A DNA stretch of 64,000 bases from JAPLMW01 sp964619675 (GTDB lineage: Bacteria; Planctomycetota; Phycisphaerae; Sedimentisphaerales; UBA12454): positions 39,914 to 103,913 of the forward strand of contig CAZUEO010000005.1 in NCBI GenBank assembly GCA_964619675.1, written 5' to 3'. The notes beneath the pieces were generated by a model. The model was not told the DNA's origin and did no database searches. It was given only the letters and a program-made list of their open reading frames with translations. Below, in pieces: positions 23,365 through 32,310 of this stretch (the first letter of the stretch is position 1; each line of letters opens with the position of its first letter). The position numbers and the translations under genes are program-made.

Positions 23365-25830
23365 CTATGCGGTGGTCTTGCGGTTTTTTGAGCAGAATTG
23401 GCTCATGAGTTTCATGCCAGCCGTTGTTTTTTCCTCCGAGCCGTCCATATTCGCAAAGGCCTCGACCAGTTCCACAAGCTTGGGGTCTGCGGGCTTTAAG
23501 CCGAACTGGTGAGCGAGATTTAGGATTGCTGCGTCAAGGCCGTAACGCATAGCAACCTCAGTATAGGCACGGGCGACGCCGATTTTCCTGCCGGGCAGGT
23601 CTCGCACACAATTAGTTATGCCGAGTGAGAAATGACATTTCCGCAGCTGCGGGTCGGTCTTTATCTTCCTGATAGCATTGAACGTTCGATATGTGTAACT
23701 CGCCACGCCGGGCTGCATCGGCATATCAATCGCAAGAGGAAATACCGTGGAATCAAAGAAGATTTCCTGAGGCTTAAAGCCGTACTTGCCGACGGCTGCA
23801 TCGTAAATTGTCTTTGCCAGGTTATAAAGGTCATCGACTCCGCCGGTAGCGTCTGCATCTACAGCCTTTGTTTCGCTGATGAGCAGGCCGATAAATTTAT
23901 AATCGAAGTGTTTTTTAAGCGGCATTATGTTATCAATCGTGTGAACTTTTACGGAGTTTACGAGTGGCGGCGTCACTTTTTCATTGGTGTCGTACCATTC
24001 TTTCAGGCCTGCAATCAGCACGTTATCATCGCCGCTGTCGATGCAGACCGGCACAGCTCTGCCGTATTTGCGGACTAATTTTACGTATTTTTTCATCAGC
24101 TTTACCGCAAAGGCAGGGTCTGATTCTCCGAACTGGTCGATATTGACTGCGATATAATCTGCGCCATCATCGGCCTGCGATTCTATCAGTGCTTTTATGT
24201 AATCAAGCTGCGGGCTGGGCTGCTCGAAGGCATTGTCGCCCAGCTCGTGAAGCTGCTTCATAATCTGGCCGGTTTTGGGTATCGAGGCGTGTATAAGCTC
24301 GCCTGTGCTGATGAGCGGGTTTTTCTGCGTATGGTCTTTGCCAAAAAGATAATTCAGTATCGAGGCTGTGTGCTCAAGTTCGGGTCTTCTGGGTTTGTTG
24401 ATGGTTTTTCGCAAGTTTTCAAGTCCGCCTGCCTGTGCCGCCGCTGCCTTGTAGATGCGGTCGCCGATGCAGGTTATCTCGAGATTGTTTCCGCATTTGC
24501 CTTCGACGGTTGAGTCGCCGCAGGGCGCGTTGTGCATTCCTTTTTCGCAGCCGCCGATTGTGCAAAGGCCAAAGTCCTCGGGCAGGCAGCAATCGCCGCA
24601 TTCTTCACATTCAAACAGGCAGTACTTGACCGGTTTTTCCACTGCGAAGAAAGTTTTATAGAAAAAGCCATTGCCTTTGTCTGCACCGAGGAATTTCATT
24701 GTCTTTTTAAGAATATGATAGCCGGGATACTGCGTGTCAAAGAGGGCAGCGTGCATAAAATTAAAGAAACACAGCTTAAAGGTCTTTCTGAATTTGGCGA
24801 GCGGTTTTCTGCTGCCTGCGTCGTCGTAGAGGTAGTAAGCTTCTTTGGCAGGCCAGCAGAGATTGTCTTTGAACTGCTGCCAGCCGTCGCCTATTTCGGC
24901 GGCGCGTTTTAGAATCTTTATGAACGTTTCATAATCAGGCAGTCCGCCGACATCGACGCCTGCAGCGCCGATGGATTTGTACATCGCAATCTGCTGGGCG
25001 GCGCGCTCGACGTGCTGGTCGATATTTTCGCTGCAGATCTTTTCGAGAAGCTCATCGCTGACAAAACAGCCTGGCAGTTTTATGTCGTGCATTAATCTCG
25101 GGGCAGGCGTAATCGTGCTGAGAAGATAAACGTTGCCGATGACAGGGATGTCGATTTTTTCATCCGTAAGATACCGCATTAATTCAACGCTTTTTTTCCA
25201 GTCCCAGCCGACCTGAGTTATGAGGAATTTTGCGCCGGATGCGATTTTCTTTTCCATTTTGAAGTACTGCTGGAGCAGGGACTCTTCGTTATATTTAAAC
25301 GGCGAGACGGCGGCGCCTGGGAAAAACTGCGGCACAGATTGAAGGCTCTGCGGCTTTGCTGATATGATGGCGCTGTTATTTAAGCGGCCAATCAGGTTGA
25401 GCAGGCCGAGGGATTCGAGTTCAAAGACGCCTTTTGCTTCTGTCGGTTTGTCGCCTGTAATAGCAAGCAGGCTTTCGATACCTGCTGATTTATGGGTATT
25501 TAAAAGACTTAATATAGCGTCTTTGTTCATATCTTTGCAGGTTACGTGTGGGATAAAGTCGAGCCGGCCGAGCAGATTATTGGTTATTGCAAAATGATGA
25601 ACGTCTGCTGGTTCGAGATTAGCGACTCCTCCCGGGCTTTGCGGGTTGGTTATGCCGACAAAGTCAAAATCGGCAGGTATGTCTTTGCCGTCGGCCTGGC
25701 TGTGAGCCTGAAGGAATTTTCTAATCGGCTCATAGCTGAAATTAGGCCCGCCGGTAAGCTCGGCAACAATGATAAATTTATCCCTGCTTTCCAGTGCCCG
25801 ACTTAATCTTTTTTTTGTGCCTGATTTCAT
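23365..25830 (-). CDS. Methylenetetrahydrofolate reductase fused to MTHFR_C and pterin-binding domains
   Basis: An 821-residue protein with three parts. Residues about 10-310 are a MetF-like FAD-dependent methylene-tetrahydrofolate reductase barrel (FDFVGITNPQSP, LLAITGDKP). Residues about 350-480 are an MTHFR_C (MetV-like) cysteine-rich domain with FECEECGDCC, CTIGGCEKGMHNAPCGD and GKCGNN. Residues about 510-800 resemble the pterin-binding methyltransferase domain of MetH/AcsE (GADYIAVNIDQFGE, VPVCIDSGD). This would couple reduction to 5-methyl-THF with methyl transfer in one chain; the acceptor (corrinoid protein or homocysteine enzyme) is not in the window. The start at 25830 is preferred over ATG 25839 because AAGGA is adjacent to the latter but well spaced from the former. 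Confidence 0.85.
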   Translation of the reverse strand: MKSGTKKRLSRALESRDKFIIVAELTGGPNFSYEPIRKFLQAHSQADGKDIPADFDFVGITNPQSPGGVANLEPADVHHFAITNNLLGRLDFIPHVTCKDMNKDAILSLLNTHKSAGIESLLAITGDKPTEAKGVFELESLGLLNLIGRLNNSAIISAKPQSLQSVPQFFPGAAVSPFKYNEESLLQQYFKMEKKIASGAKFLITQVGWDWKKSVELMRYLTDEKIDIPVIGNVYLLSTITPAPRLMHDIKLPGCFVSDELLEKICSENIDQHVERAAQQIAMYKSIGAAGVDVGGLPDYETFIKILKRAAEIGDGWQQFKDNLCWPAKEAYYLYDDAGSRKPLAKFRKTFKLCFFNFMHAALFDTQYPGYHILKKTMKFLGADKGNGFFYKTFFAVEKPVKYCLFECEECGDCCLPEDFGLCTIGGCEKGMHNAPCGDSTVEGKCGNNLEITCIGDRIYKAAAAQAGGLENLRKTINKPRRPELEHTASILNYLFGKDHTQKNPLISTGELIHASIPKTGQIMKQLHELGDNAFEQPSPQLDYIKALIESQADDGADYIAVNIDQFGESDPAFAVKLMKKYVKLVRKYGRAVPVCIDSGDDNVLIAGLKEWYDTNEKVTPPLVNSVKVHTIDNIMPLKKHFDYKFIGLLISETKAVDADATGGVDDLYNLAKTIYDAAVGKYGFKPQEIFFDSTVFPLAIDMPMQPGVASYTYRTFNAIRKIKTDPQLRKCHFSLGITNCVRDLPGRKIGVARAYTEVAMRYGLDAAILNLAHQFGLKPADPKLVELVEAFANMDGSEEKTTAGMKLMSQFCSKNRKTTA

Positions 25831-25839
25831 TAAAAACAT

Positions 25840-26364
25840 TCCTTTTGGAGATTATTAGTTAAGCCGACTTAATATAATAAACTCTGTTAAAATAACCACT
25901 ATAAATGCAAAGCCTTTTTTTGACATTATGTTGCTGATAAGAATATTCATTTGCGAAAAGATAAGTCTTTAATTCTGTGGACAGAATGTTGATAACACTA
26001 TTGTGGTGTTAAGATAAACATTTTGCGGAGAGCGGAGAAAGTGATGAAATTGCGAGCTGTTTTTTTATGAAGTTGAGCAATTTTGTGAAGGGGGCCGACG
26101 GTCGTTGTTGTAACCTGTTTTGTAATAGACAGTTAAGAAAATGACGTATAGCTTTGTTTTTTTTATGGGCATACTGATTGGTATGTGAATGAATTCAACA
26201 GGAGTTTAAGGTTTATCTGCGTCGTTAATCTTTAACGACTGCGCAAAAAGGTGGATAACTATGCTTGCTAATAGATGTATAGCTTTTGTATACCAAAAGA
26301 CTTACGGCCAATTGGCGTTTAGTTTTGCAGTTATTCCTGACGATTTAGCCTTCGCGCATTTGTG
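25840..26364. other. 525-base non-coding gap with inverted repeats
   Basis: A/T-rich, no convincing gene. GTCGTTAA (26221-26228) and TTAACGAC (26232-26239) form a perfect 8-bp stem with a TCT loop, extendable by TGCG/CGCA with a bulge. CTTTTG-TATAC-CAAAAG lies near 26282-26298. Three sequences loosely like DnaA boxes (TGTGGACAG, GTTGATAAC, GGTGGATAA) are present, but without other signs of an origin. Confidence 0.5.
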
Positions 26365-27417
26365 CTATGGCGGATAAAATTCGAGGATTTTTTGCTTCAG
26401 TTTCTTGCACACTTTGCCTGGATTTTCAGCTTTGCAGATGCAGGATGATACTGCAATTCTTCTTGCGCCGGCCTGCAGAACCTTTTCAATCGTTTCCGGA
26501 TTTATACCGCCGACTGCAACGGCTTCAATGGGTTTATCTTTAAGAAACTGAATTGCTCTGGTTATGTACTCAAGACCGGCAACTTTTGCCTGTTGTTTGG
26601 TATCTGTCGAAAAAACTGAACCCAACCCGACGTAGTGCGGCATTTGTTCAATTGCTTTAGTAAGTTCATCCATAGAATGTGTGCTTATTCCCGTAATTAA
26701 AGGCGCAAGCTGGCACTTGCGAGCTTCTGCAGGCGGCAGGTCGTCCTGGCCGAGGTGAATTCCATCGGCCTGCGCTGCAACGGCGATGTCCGCTCTGTCA
26801 TTGATTATACTGATTATGTTATAATGTTTACATAACTCGACAAATTTTTTAGCCAGTGCGACCAGACCGGCATCGGTCATTTTTTTTGCTCGCAACTGCA
26901 GGCAGTCGGCCCCGTTTTGGGCCGCAGCCTTTGCCACTTTAAGAGCATCCGGGCAGCTTTCAACTGTTATAATGCCGTAAAGCCTCACTTTTGCGAATCT
27001 TAAGGCACAGGAGCTAAAGAGGGATATATCTTTTTCGAGAACGTAACAATCATAGCGAAGCTGCTCTAATATGCCGGCGATAGTTGTATCTATGGTTGCG
27101 GCAGCTTCGGTGAGGACCCTCATTGCCTCTGTGGTTCTTGCAAAGCCGGCGGTAACGCAGTCTTCGAATCCGCCTCGTTTCATCTGGTCGGCAACTTTTA
27201 TTTCGCGGCCGACGTCATTTTCAGTATCACGAGCGGCAACAAGCCGTTGCGTATCGAGCCTGCTGACCGCAGAGCTCAACTGATGCCTGATTTGTTTGCA
27301 GCGGCTGCTGAGATGTTCATTGTTCAGGGCGAATCGGCAGAACTCTTCTGCTATCCGCAGGCCTTCGCGTGCGCGGTTGAAATTAGCATCTATAATTCTG
27401 TAAATCGCTCTATTCAT
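26365..27417 (-). CDS. thiE: ThiD2-ThiE bifunctional thiamine synthesis protein
   Basis: A 350-residue fusion. Residues 1-140 match ThiD2 (YRIIDANFNRAREGLRIAEE, followed by ARDTENDVGREI), a family shown in other bacteria to phosphorylate HMP-phosphate. Residues about 145-350 are thiamine-phosphate synthase ThiE: LQLRAKKM, IINDRADIAVAAQADGIHLG, GISTHSMDE and AVGGINPETIEKVLQAGARRIAVSS. The fused enzyme would make HMP-PP and join it to the thiazole phosphate. No Shine-Dalgarno precedes ATG 27417. A promoter -10 box (TATAAT) ends ten bases upstream, so the message may be nearly leaderless. No TPP riboswitch consensus is visible upstream. Confidence 0.92.
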   Translation of the reverse strand: MNRAIYRIIDANFNRAREGLRIAEEFCRFALNNEHLSSRCKQIRHQLSSAVSRLDTQRLVAARDTENDVGREIKVADQMKRGGFEDCVTAGFARTTEAMRVLTEAAATIDTTIAGILEQLRYDCYVLEKDISLFSSCALRFAKVRLYGIITVESCPDALKVAKAAAQNGADCLQLRAKKMTDAGLVALAKKFVELCKHYNIISIINDRADIAVAAQADGIHLGQDDLPPAEARKCQLAPLITGISTHSMDELTKAIEQMPHYVGLGSVFSTDTKQQAKVAGLEYITRAIQFLKDKPIEAVAVGGINPETIEKVLQAGARRIAVSSCICKAENPGKVCKKLKQKILEFYPP

Positions 27418-27427
27418 AGCACTGGAG

Positions 27428-27455
27428 ATTATAAGATATATGCGGGAAAGTTAAA
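27428..27455 (-). promoter_or_regulatory. Probable thiE promoter
   Basis: -35 TTTAAC (27450-27455), 16-base spacer, -10 TATAAT (27428-27433). The expected start site is only about three bases before the ATG at 27417. Confidence 0.5.
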
Positions 27456-27485
27456 GCGGGAAAGTAGTTATGGTGTCCTGCGCAT

Positions 27486-27517
27486 AAAAAAGGAGCTGCC
27501 TCCTCCTGGCCAGCTCC
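27486..27517 (-). terminator. Intrinsic terminator upstream of thiE
   Basis: On the minus strand GGAGCTG (27517-27511) pairs with CAGCTCC (27498-27492), followed directly by six T bases. It ends a transcript coming from the right, not thiE itself. Confidence 0.75.
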
Positions 27518-27541
27518 AGAACCAAACGCAATTTATATTTA

Positions 27542-27635
27542 CAGGGCTCTTTTTTTTAGTTTTTTTAGCCCTGGTTGCGTCCACAGGGGGGCTTTACTTA
27601 CTTCTCCTCCTCCGGGGAATTTCAGAAAGCCCCCC
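27542..27635 (-). ncRNA. Candidate structured RNA before the terminator
   Basis: Two further perfect stems precede the terminator on the minus strand. One is AAAGCCCCCC/GGGGGGCTTT, 10 bp with a 30-base loop (27586-27595 with 27626-27635). The other is CAGGGCT/AGCCCTG, 7 bp with an 18-base A-rich loop (27542-27548 with 27567-27573). The loop of the first contains GGAGGAGGAG. No open frame explains the sequence, and I recognise no riboswitch or known RNA family. It could be an independent small RNA or the 3' end of the sulfatase message. The rest of the 27418-27934 gap shows nothing clear. Confidence 0.4.
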
Positions 27636-27934
27636 CCGAAAAAGTCAAAGGGTGTTCCAAAATCAAGCAAAGGTTATGCCAGAATTTTTTAAGGATGGAA
27701 TCTGTCAGATGAAATTACTGCAAGCTATGAATATTGAGAAGGTTAGCACTAATCCGGCAACGTAAAAATACGAAAATGATATGTTAAAATTTAGCAATGT
27801 GTTGTATTTTGGCAACATCAGGAGTGATAATAATGCTGAAAAACTGTTTTTTATGGGCTCTAGCGCCTTGCAGAACAAAAATATGGCAGGATGTTTAAAA
27901 AAAGCAACAGCTATCTTATCTAAGCGCGTCCTTT

Positions 27935-29917
27935 TTACCGCTTGTCATAAATAGCTCTTGGTTCCCTATTATTAGTCTGGCACAGCCAGTTATCGAAAAG
28001 GCGCTGATATTTTTCAATGCTGTCGGGGCTTAGGTCGATAAACATTTCTCTTTGCCATTTGAGGATTTCTGAGATTAGGGAACACTGCCGGTTTTCGGAA
28101 TTTTTTGCCGGAATGAGCTTTCCTTCAGACTCTCCGGGGTCTTCTGTCAGGTCAAATTCGATGACCATTCTGTTTGTCGGGTCATAAATGAATTTATGTC
28201 GGCCTGATATGAAACCGGCCGGCCCGTTATTCATCCAGGTCGAGAAGAACAGCTTTCTGCCGGCAGGGTCGGCCGCCAGCGCGTTTATGCCGTCAAAGCC
28301 GGCGTTGGCAATATCAAAGCCCATAAGACCGAGCAATGTCGGCGTAACATCGAGAAGGCTGACCGGAAAATCAATTTTGACGGGCTTCTTAATCAATTTA
28401 GGCGATTTTACAAACCAGAACACCCTCAGCGCCTCGTCATAGGGAATTCTTGCATGGCCGAATGTGCCGTGCTGGCCAAAGGCTTCACCGTGGTCGCCAA
28501 TGATGCAGAAAATAAGGTTTTTTTCATCCGTTGCCAGCGACAGTCTTTTGTAAAAGCTCGCCAGAAAAGAATCGGTGTATTCAATAACCCTGCGGTATTT
28601 TTTCACAGGTTCGTCATTTTTTTTGTTAGCGGGTTTGTACCAGGCCGGCAATTCATAAGGGTCATGTGTTGCTGAGCCGAGTATGGTTATCATAAAAGGT
28701 CTTTCAGATTGTCCAATCCAGCGGCAGACAGGTTCAATTAATTCAAATTCGTCAGCGGCCAGATAGCCAAGATGTGTATTTGCATCGCCGATATCCTCGC
28801 GTGCGAAAAACCTGTCAAAGCCGAGATTGTGCGCGAGCCCCGGCCTTGCCTCGAAGATGCCCGCTGCGGACTGGAAAAAAGCGGTGCGGTATCCGCAGCA
28901 ATTTTCCAGAATAGTGACGATACTCTGGAAAGGAGTATTTTTTACGGCAGCTTCAATGTAATCCTGGCTGATAGACGGATACCTGCCGGTGTGAATTGCA
29001 AACAAAGCTTTTGTGGTATGCGTGGCGATTGTACGGCAATCGGTAAAATCAGCACAGCTATCTGCCAGTTTCGCAAAGAACGGCACATTTGCACCGTCTT
29101 TGTTGAATAATTTAGTCTGGCCGGGTGCGATTCCCTCGAGAATGACAATAACGAGATTGAATTTTGCTGCGGACCTGCGGTGCGGCAGAGAAGTTTGTTC
29201 TTCGTCAGCCAATGGTATTTTTCTAACGTGCCTTGTTGTAGTTTTGGGAGCATTATTTCGAATTATGCCGGCGAATATTGATTTGACCGCTTTGAACTGG
29301 CTGTTGTATCGCAGTTCAGCGAATGTTTTTGTTACATCGCTTGTTTGTGAGATTTTCGCCGCGATGCCGCAGGCGACAAGCAGAATGACGTATATAATCA
29401 GTCTTGTTTGTATATGTTTTCTGGTGAATCCCGGCAATAACGGTTTTGCCAGGACATAAAAGAAGAATGCAAGGGCGATAGCGCTGGGCCCGAGAAGTGC
29501 GATGGCGGCAATGGGTCTTGTTGCCAGATGATGGCCTATTATCTGGAATCTGCTGAGCGGGTCGTAGAAGAGCGGCAGCAGTACGGCAGGCAGGACCTGA
29601 GTTCCTGTGGCGATGAGCCAGCCGGCATTGATTACAGACCAGGTGCAGACAAGGGCGGCGACGATGAGTATGCCTCTTATTGTCCGGTTGCGCTGCCAGA
29701 AGAAGCATACAAGCACGCACAGCAGCTCAATTGTCGCGAGCACAGCGACATCGGCGGCAATCCAGCCGGGATACTGGCCGAGGCGGTTTATGTGAATTGC
29801 CCAGTAAAATTTCGCCAGCAGGGTGTACAAGAGTGCGCCGGTAACGATAAGACTGGCTGCGTGGGCGATAAGAAAATTGAAAAACCTTTTAGGCCCCGTT
29901 TTCGGCTGTTCGTTCAT
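27935..29917 (-). CDS. Membrane-anchored sulfatase-family protein, LTA-synthase-like
   Basis: A 660-residue protein with about five membrane helices in the first 200 residues and an extracytoplasmic alkaline-phosphatase-superfamily domain. The metal-site motifs are NLVIVILEG at the domain start and, near residue 300, THTTKALFAIHTGRYP with Thr as probable nucleophile. GDHGEAFGQHG follows near residue 480. A Thr nucleophile and this layout fit LtaS- and phosphoglycerol-transferase-like enzymes rather than formylglycine sulfatases, so transfer of a phospho-alcohol to a lipid or glycan head is the best guess. It is six bases downstream of a small membrane protein gene. The start is ATG 29917. Confidence 0.82.
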   Translation of the reverse strand: MNEQPKTGPKRFFNFLIAHAASLIVTGALLYTLLAKFYWAIHINRLGQYPGWIAADVAVLATIELLCVLVCFFWQRNRTIRGILIVAALVCTWSVINAGWLIATGTQVLPAVLLPLFYDPLSRFQIIGHHLATRPIAAIALLGPSAIALAFFFYVLAKPLLPGFTRKHIQTRLIIYVILLVACGIAAKISQTSDVTKTFAELRYNSQFKAVKSIFAGIIRNNAPKTTTRHVRKIPLADEEQTSLPHRRSAAKFNLVIVILEGIAPGQTKLFNKDGANVPFFAKLADSCADFTDCRTIATHTTKALFAIHTGRYPSISQDYIEAAVKNTPFQSIVTILENCCGYRTAFFQSAAGIFEARPGLAHNLGFDRFFAREDIGDANTHLGYLAADEFELIEPVCRWIGQSERPFMITILGSATHDPYELPAWYKPANKKNDEPVKKYRRVIEYTDSFLASFYKRLSLATDEKNLIFCIIGDHGEAFGQHGTFGHARIPYDEALRVFWFVKSPKLIKKPVKIDFPVSLLDVTPTLLGLMGFDIANAGFDGINALAADPAGRKLFFSTWMNNGPAGFISGRHKFIYDPTNRMVIEFDLTEDPGESEGKLIPAKNSENRQCSLISEILKWQREMFIDLSPDSIEKYQRLFDNWLCQTNNREPRAIYDKR

Positions 29918-29922
29918 AATGA

Positions 29923-30225
29923 TTAGATATCTGTATCCTGTTCTCCGCTAGGGGATGCCTCACGGCAGATTCGGATTTTGACATTGCTTCTGACGTCGCC
30001 ACCTTTTTTGTCGGTTTTTACGGTGTTTATAAAGATTCTGGCGGCATTAAAGCAGCATATGAATCCGACTATAATAAATATTGCGGCGGCGATAACGGCA
30101 AGGACCTCCTTGAGAATCCAGACGAGTGTGCCGAAGCCGATAAGCAAAAGGCCTACAATAAACAGGACTTTTGCATAGCCTTTCGAAAGCTGTTTGAACG
30201 AATCTGAGTAGAGTTTAAAGAACAT
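29923..30225 (-). CDS. Small two-helix membrane protein
   Basis: A 100-residue protein with two membrane segments (VLFIVGLLLIGFGTLVWIL and VIAAAIFIIVGFICCFNAA) and a charged, lysine-rich tail. No family recognised. It sits between groEL and the sulfatase-like gene, six bases before the latter, so the two are probably co-translated. Confidence 0.65.
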   Translation of the reverse strand: MFFKLYSDSFKQLSKGYAKVLFIVGLLLIGFGTLVWILKEVLAVIAAAIFIIVGFICCFNAARIFINTVKTDKKGGDVRSNVKIRICREASPSGEQDTDI

Positions 30226-30238
30226 AAAAAACGATTAT

Positions 30239-30267
30239 CCCGCACCTAAAGTTTTTTTAGGTGCGGG
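30239..30267. terminator. Strong hairpin downstream of groEL
   Basis: A perfect 12-bp stem (CCCGCACCTAAA with TTTAGGTGCGGG, five-base loop) lies between groEL and the next gene. On the minus strand a TTTTTT run follows eight bases later, so it probably ends or stabilises the groES-groEL message. Confidence 0.7.
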
Positions 30268-30309
30268 ATTCCTTAATTTTTCATTTTAAATTTTGATTTT
30301 TTAATTTTT

Positions 30310-31935
30310 TTAATACATTCCTCCGCCATGCGGGGGCATCGGCGGCGTTTCTTTCTTTTCCGGTATTTCGCTGACGACCGCATCTGTTGTCAGCAGCAGT
30401 GAAGCAATTGAGGCTCCGTTTTGCAGGGCAATGCGTTCGACCTTTGTCGGGACAATAACGCCGAGCTCAATCATATTGCCGTACTCTTTTCTCATGGCGT
30501 CATAGCCGAAGTTTACATCGCTGCTGTCGGAAACCTTTTGAGCAACGATTGAGCCGTCAAGGCCTGCATTTACGGCAATCTGCTTTATTGGCGCAACGAC
30601 TGCCCTTTTTACGATATCAACGCCGATTTTCTCATCGTCTTTTGCCTTTATTTTATCGAGTGCCTTCAGTGCTCGCAGCATAGAGACCCCGCCGCCGGGC
30701 AGGATACCTTCCTCGACGGCCGCCCTGCAGGCGTGAAGAGCGTCCTCGACACGGGCTTTCTTTTCTTTCATTTCGGCTTCTGTCGCAGCGCCGACGTTAA
30801 TCTGTGCGACGCCTCCGGAGAGCTTGGCAAGTCTTTCCTGAAGTTTTTCAATATCATAGTCGCTGGTTGTCGTTTCGATTTCCTTCTTTATCTGCTCGAT
30901 ACGGCCTTTAATGGCTTCGGTTGAGCCTGCACCTTCGACGATGGTGGTATTTTCTTTGTCGATAGTAATCCGCTTGGCCTGGCCGAGCTGCGAGATGTCA
31001 ATGTTTTCAAGGTTGATTCCGAGGTCTTCAAAAACAGGCTCTCCGCCGGTAATGACACCTATATCGGCAAGCATAGCCTTGCGCCTGTCGCCGAAGCCGG
31101 GTGCCTTTACCGCTGCACACTGCAGAACGCCGCGAAGCTTGTTTACGACTAGCGTTGCAAGCGCTTCGCCTTCGACTTCTTCGGCGATAATCAGCAGAGG
31201 CTTGCCGGCCTTGGCAATTTTTTCAAGCAGCGGCACAAGCGATTTTATCGAGCTGATTTTCTTTTCGTGAATGAGGATATACGGTTTTTCAAGGACACAG
31301 GTCATATTTTCGTAGTTGTTCATGAAGTGCGGGCTGATGTATCCTTTGTCGAACTGCATACCCTCGACCAGTTCGACGGTTGTTTCAAGGCTCTGGCCTT
31401 CCTCGACGGTAATAACGCCGTCTTTGCCGACCTTTTCCATAGCCTGGGCCATTGTTTTGCCGATTTGGGCGTCCTGATTAGCCGAGCAGGTCGCTACCTG
31501 TTCGATTTGTTTTTCTGATTCGACAGATGTGCTCATCCTCTTGAGTTCTTCAACTATTTTTTCAACTGCCATATCAATGCCGCGTTTTACCTGCATAGGG
31601 TTGGCACCCGCGGTGATATTTTTGAGACCTTCCTCGAAAATAGACTCGGCAAGGATTGTCGCGGTAGTCGTGCCGTCGCCTGCGACGGTGCTGGTTTTGC
31701 TGGCAACTTCCTTGACCATCTGGGCGCCCATATTTTCGTATGAATCTTCCAGCTCGATTTCCTTTGCGACGGTAACGCCGTCCTTTGTGACGGTCGGTGA
31801 ACCATAAGATTTTTCAAGTATGACGTTTCTTCCGCAAGGCCCCAGCGTAACTTTTACTGCCTGGGCAAGTTTTTTGATGCCCTGACGGATTGCCTCGCGG
31901 GCCTCGGTGTTAAAAGCAATTTTTTTTGCTGCCAT
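30310..31935 (-). CDS. groEL: Chaperonin GroEL
   Basis: The 541-residue Hsp60 subunit of the ATP-driven folding chamber. The nucleotide site VTLGPCGRNVILEKSYG and DGTTTATILAESI, and the apical and equatorial landmarks (GEALATLVVNKLRG, GGGVSMLRA) are intact. The C-terminus is EKKETPPMPPHGGGMY, with a shortened glycine-rich tail and a final Tyr instead of the usual GGM repeats. It follows groES by 31 bases. No CIRCE inverted repeat is visible upstream of groES, so heat-shock control is not of the HrcA type as far as seen. Confidence 0.98.
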   Translation of the reverse strand: MAAKKIAFNTEAREAIRQGIKKLAQAVKVTLGPCGRNVILEKSYGSPTVTKDGVTVAKEIELEDSYENMGAQMVKEVASKTSTVAGDGTTTATILAESIFEEGLKNITAGANPMQVKRGIDMAVEKIVEELKRMSTSVESEKQIEQVATCSANQDAQIGKTMAQAMEKVGKDGVITVEEGQSLETTVELVEGMQFDKGYISPHFMNNYENMTCVLEKPYILIHEKKISSIKSLVPLLEKIAKAGKPLLIIAEEVEGEALATLVVNKLRGVLQCAAVKAPGFGDRRKAMLADIGVITGGEPVFEDLGINLENIDISQLGQAKRITIDKENTTIVEGAGSTEAIKGRIEQIKKEIETTTSDYDIEKLQERLAKLSGGVAQINVGAATEAEMKEKKARVEDALHACRAAVEEGILPGGGVSMLRALKALDKIKAKDDEKIGVDIVKRAVVAPIKQIAVNAGLDGSIVAQKVSDSSDVNFGYDAMRKEYGNMIELGVIVPTKVERIALQNGASIASLLLTTDAVVSEIPEKKETPPMPPHGGGMY

Positions 31936-31966
31936 TTTATAATCTCCTGATATTATTTATTTGGAT

Positions 31967-32257
31967 TTATTTTTCGATAACTGCCATAATGTCCGATTCT
32001 TCCATAATCAGATATTCTTTGCCGTCGAGTTTGACTTCTGTGCCTGCGTAGCTTGTAAAGAGAACCTCATCACCCTTTTTCACCTGCATTTCGCTTCTTG
32101 AGCCGTCATCGAGCAGTTTTCCAGTGCCGATGCTGATGACCTTGCCCCGCTGAGGCTTTTCCTTGGCGGTGTCCGGCAGGACGATTCCGCCTGCTGTTTT
32201 GTTCTCAGCCTCGATGCGCTCGACAATAACCTTGTCAGCCAATGGTCGAATTTTCAT
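31967..32257 (-). CDS. groES: Co-chaperonin GroES
   Basis: The 96-residue lid of the GroEL chamber, starting MKIRPLADKVIVERIE. The mobile loop region is ENKTAGGIVLPDTAKEKPQRG, and the conserved KKGDEVLFTSYAGTEVK follows. The ATG at 32257 is chosen because AAAGGAG lies nine bases upstream; an in-frame GTG 18 bases earlier overlaps that site. Confidence 0.97.
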   Translation of the reverse strand: MKIRPLADKVIVERIEAENKTAGGIVLPDTAKEKPQRGKVISIGTGKLLDDGSRSEMQVKKGDEVLFTSYAGTEVKLDGKEYLIMEESDIMAVIEK

Positions 32258-32310
32258 TGCCTTATCTCCTTTCACGACAAAAAACCCTGTAAACTTAGTT
32301 TGTTTTTATT

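Noticed and set aside
25970..26265. Possible replication origin from DnaA-box-like sequences
   Set aside because: The three matches each miss the consensus TTATCCACA by one or more bases, and no dnaA, dnaN or gidB-type neighbours are present.
27247..27765. 172-codon plus-strand open frame over the thiE start and its upstream gap
   Set aside because: Its left half is the reverse of thiE coding sequence, and the rest covers hairpins and homopolymer runs; no ribosome-binding site.
27418..27934. TPP riboswitch before thiE
   Set aside because: Neither CTGAGA nor the ACCTGATCTGG-type core is present on the minus strand.
32258..32310. CIRCE heat-shock operator before groES
   Set aside because: No TTAGCACTC/GAGTGCTAA inverted repeat is found in this gap.
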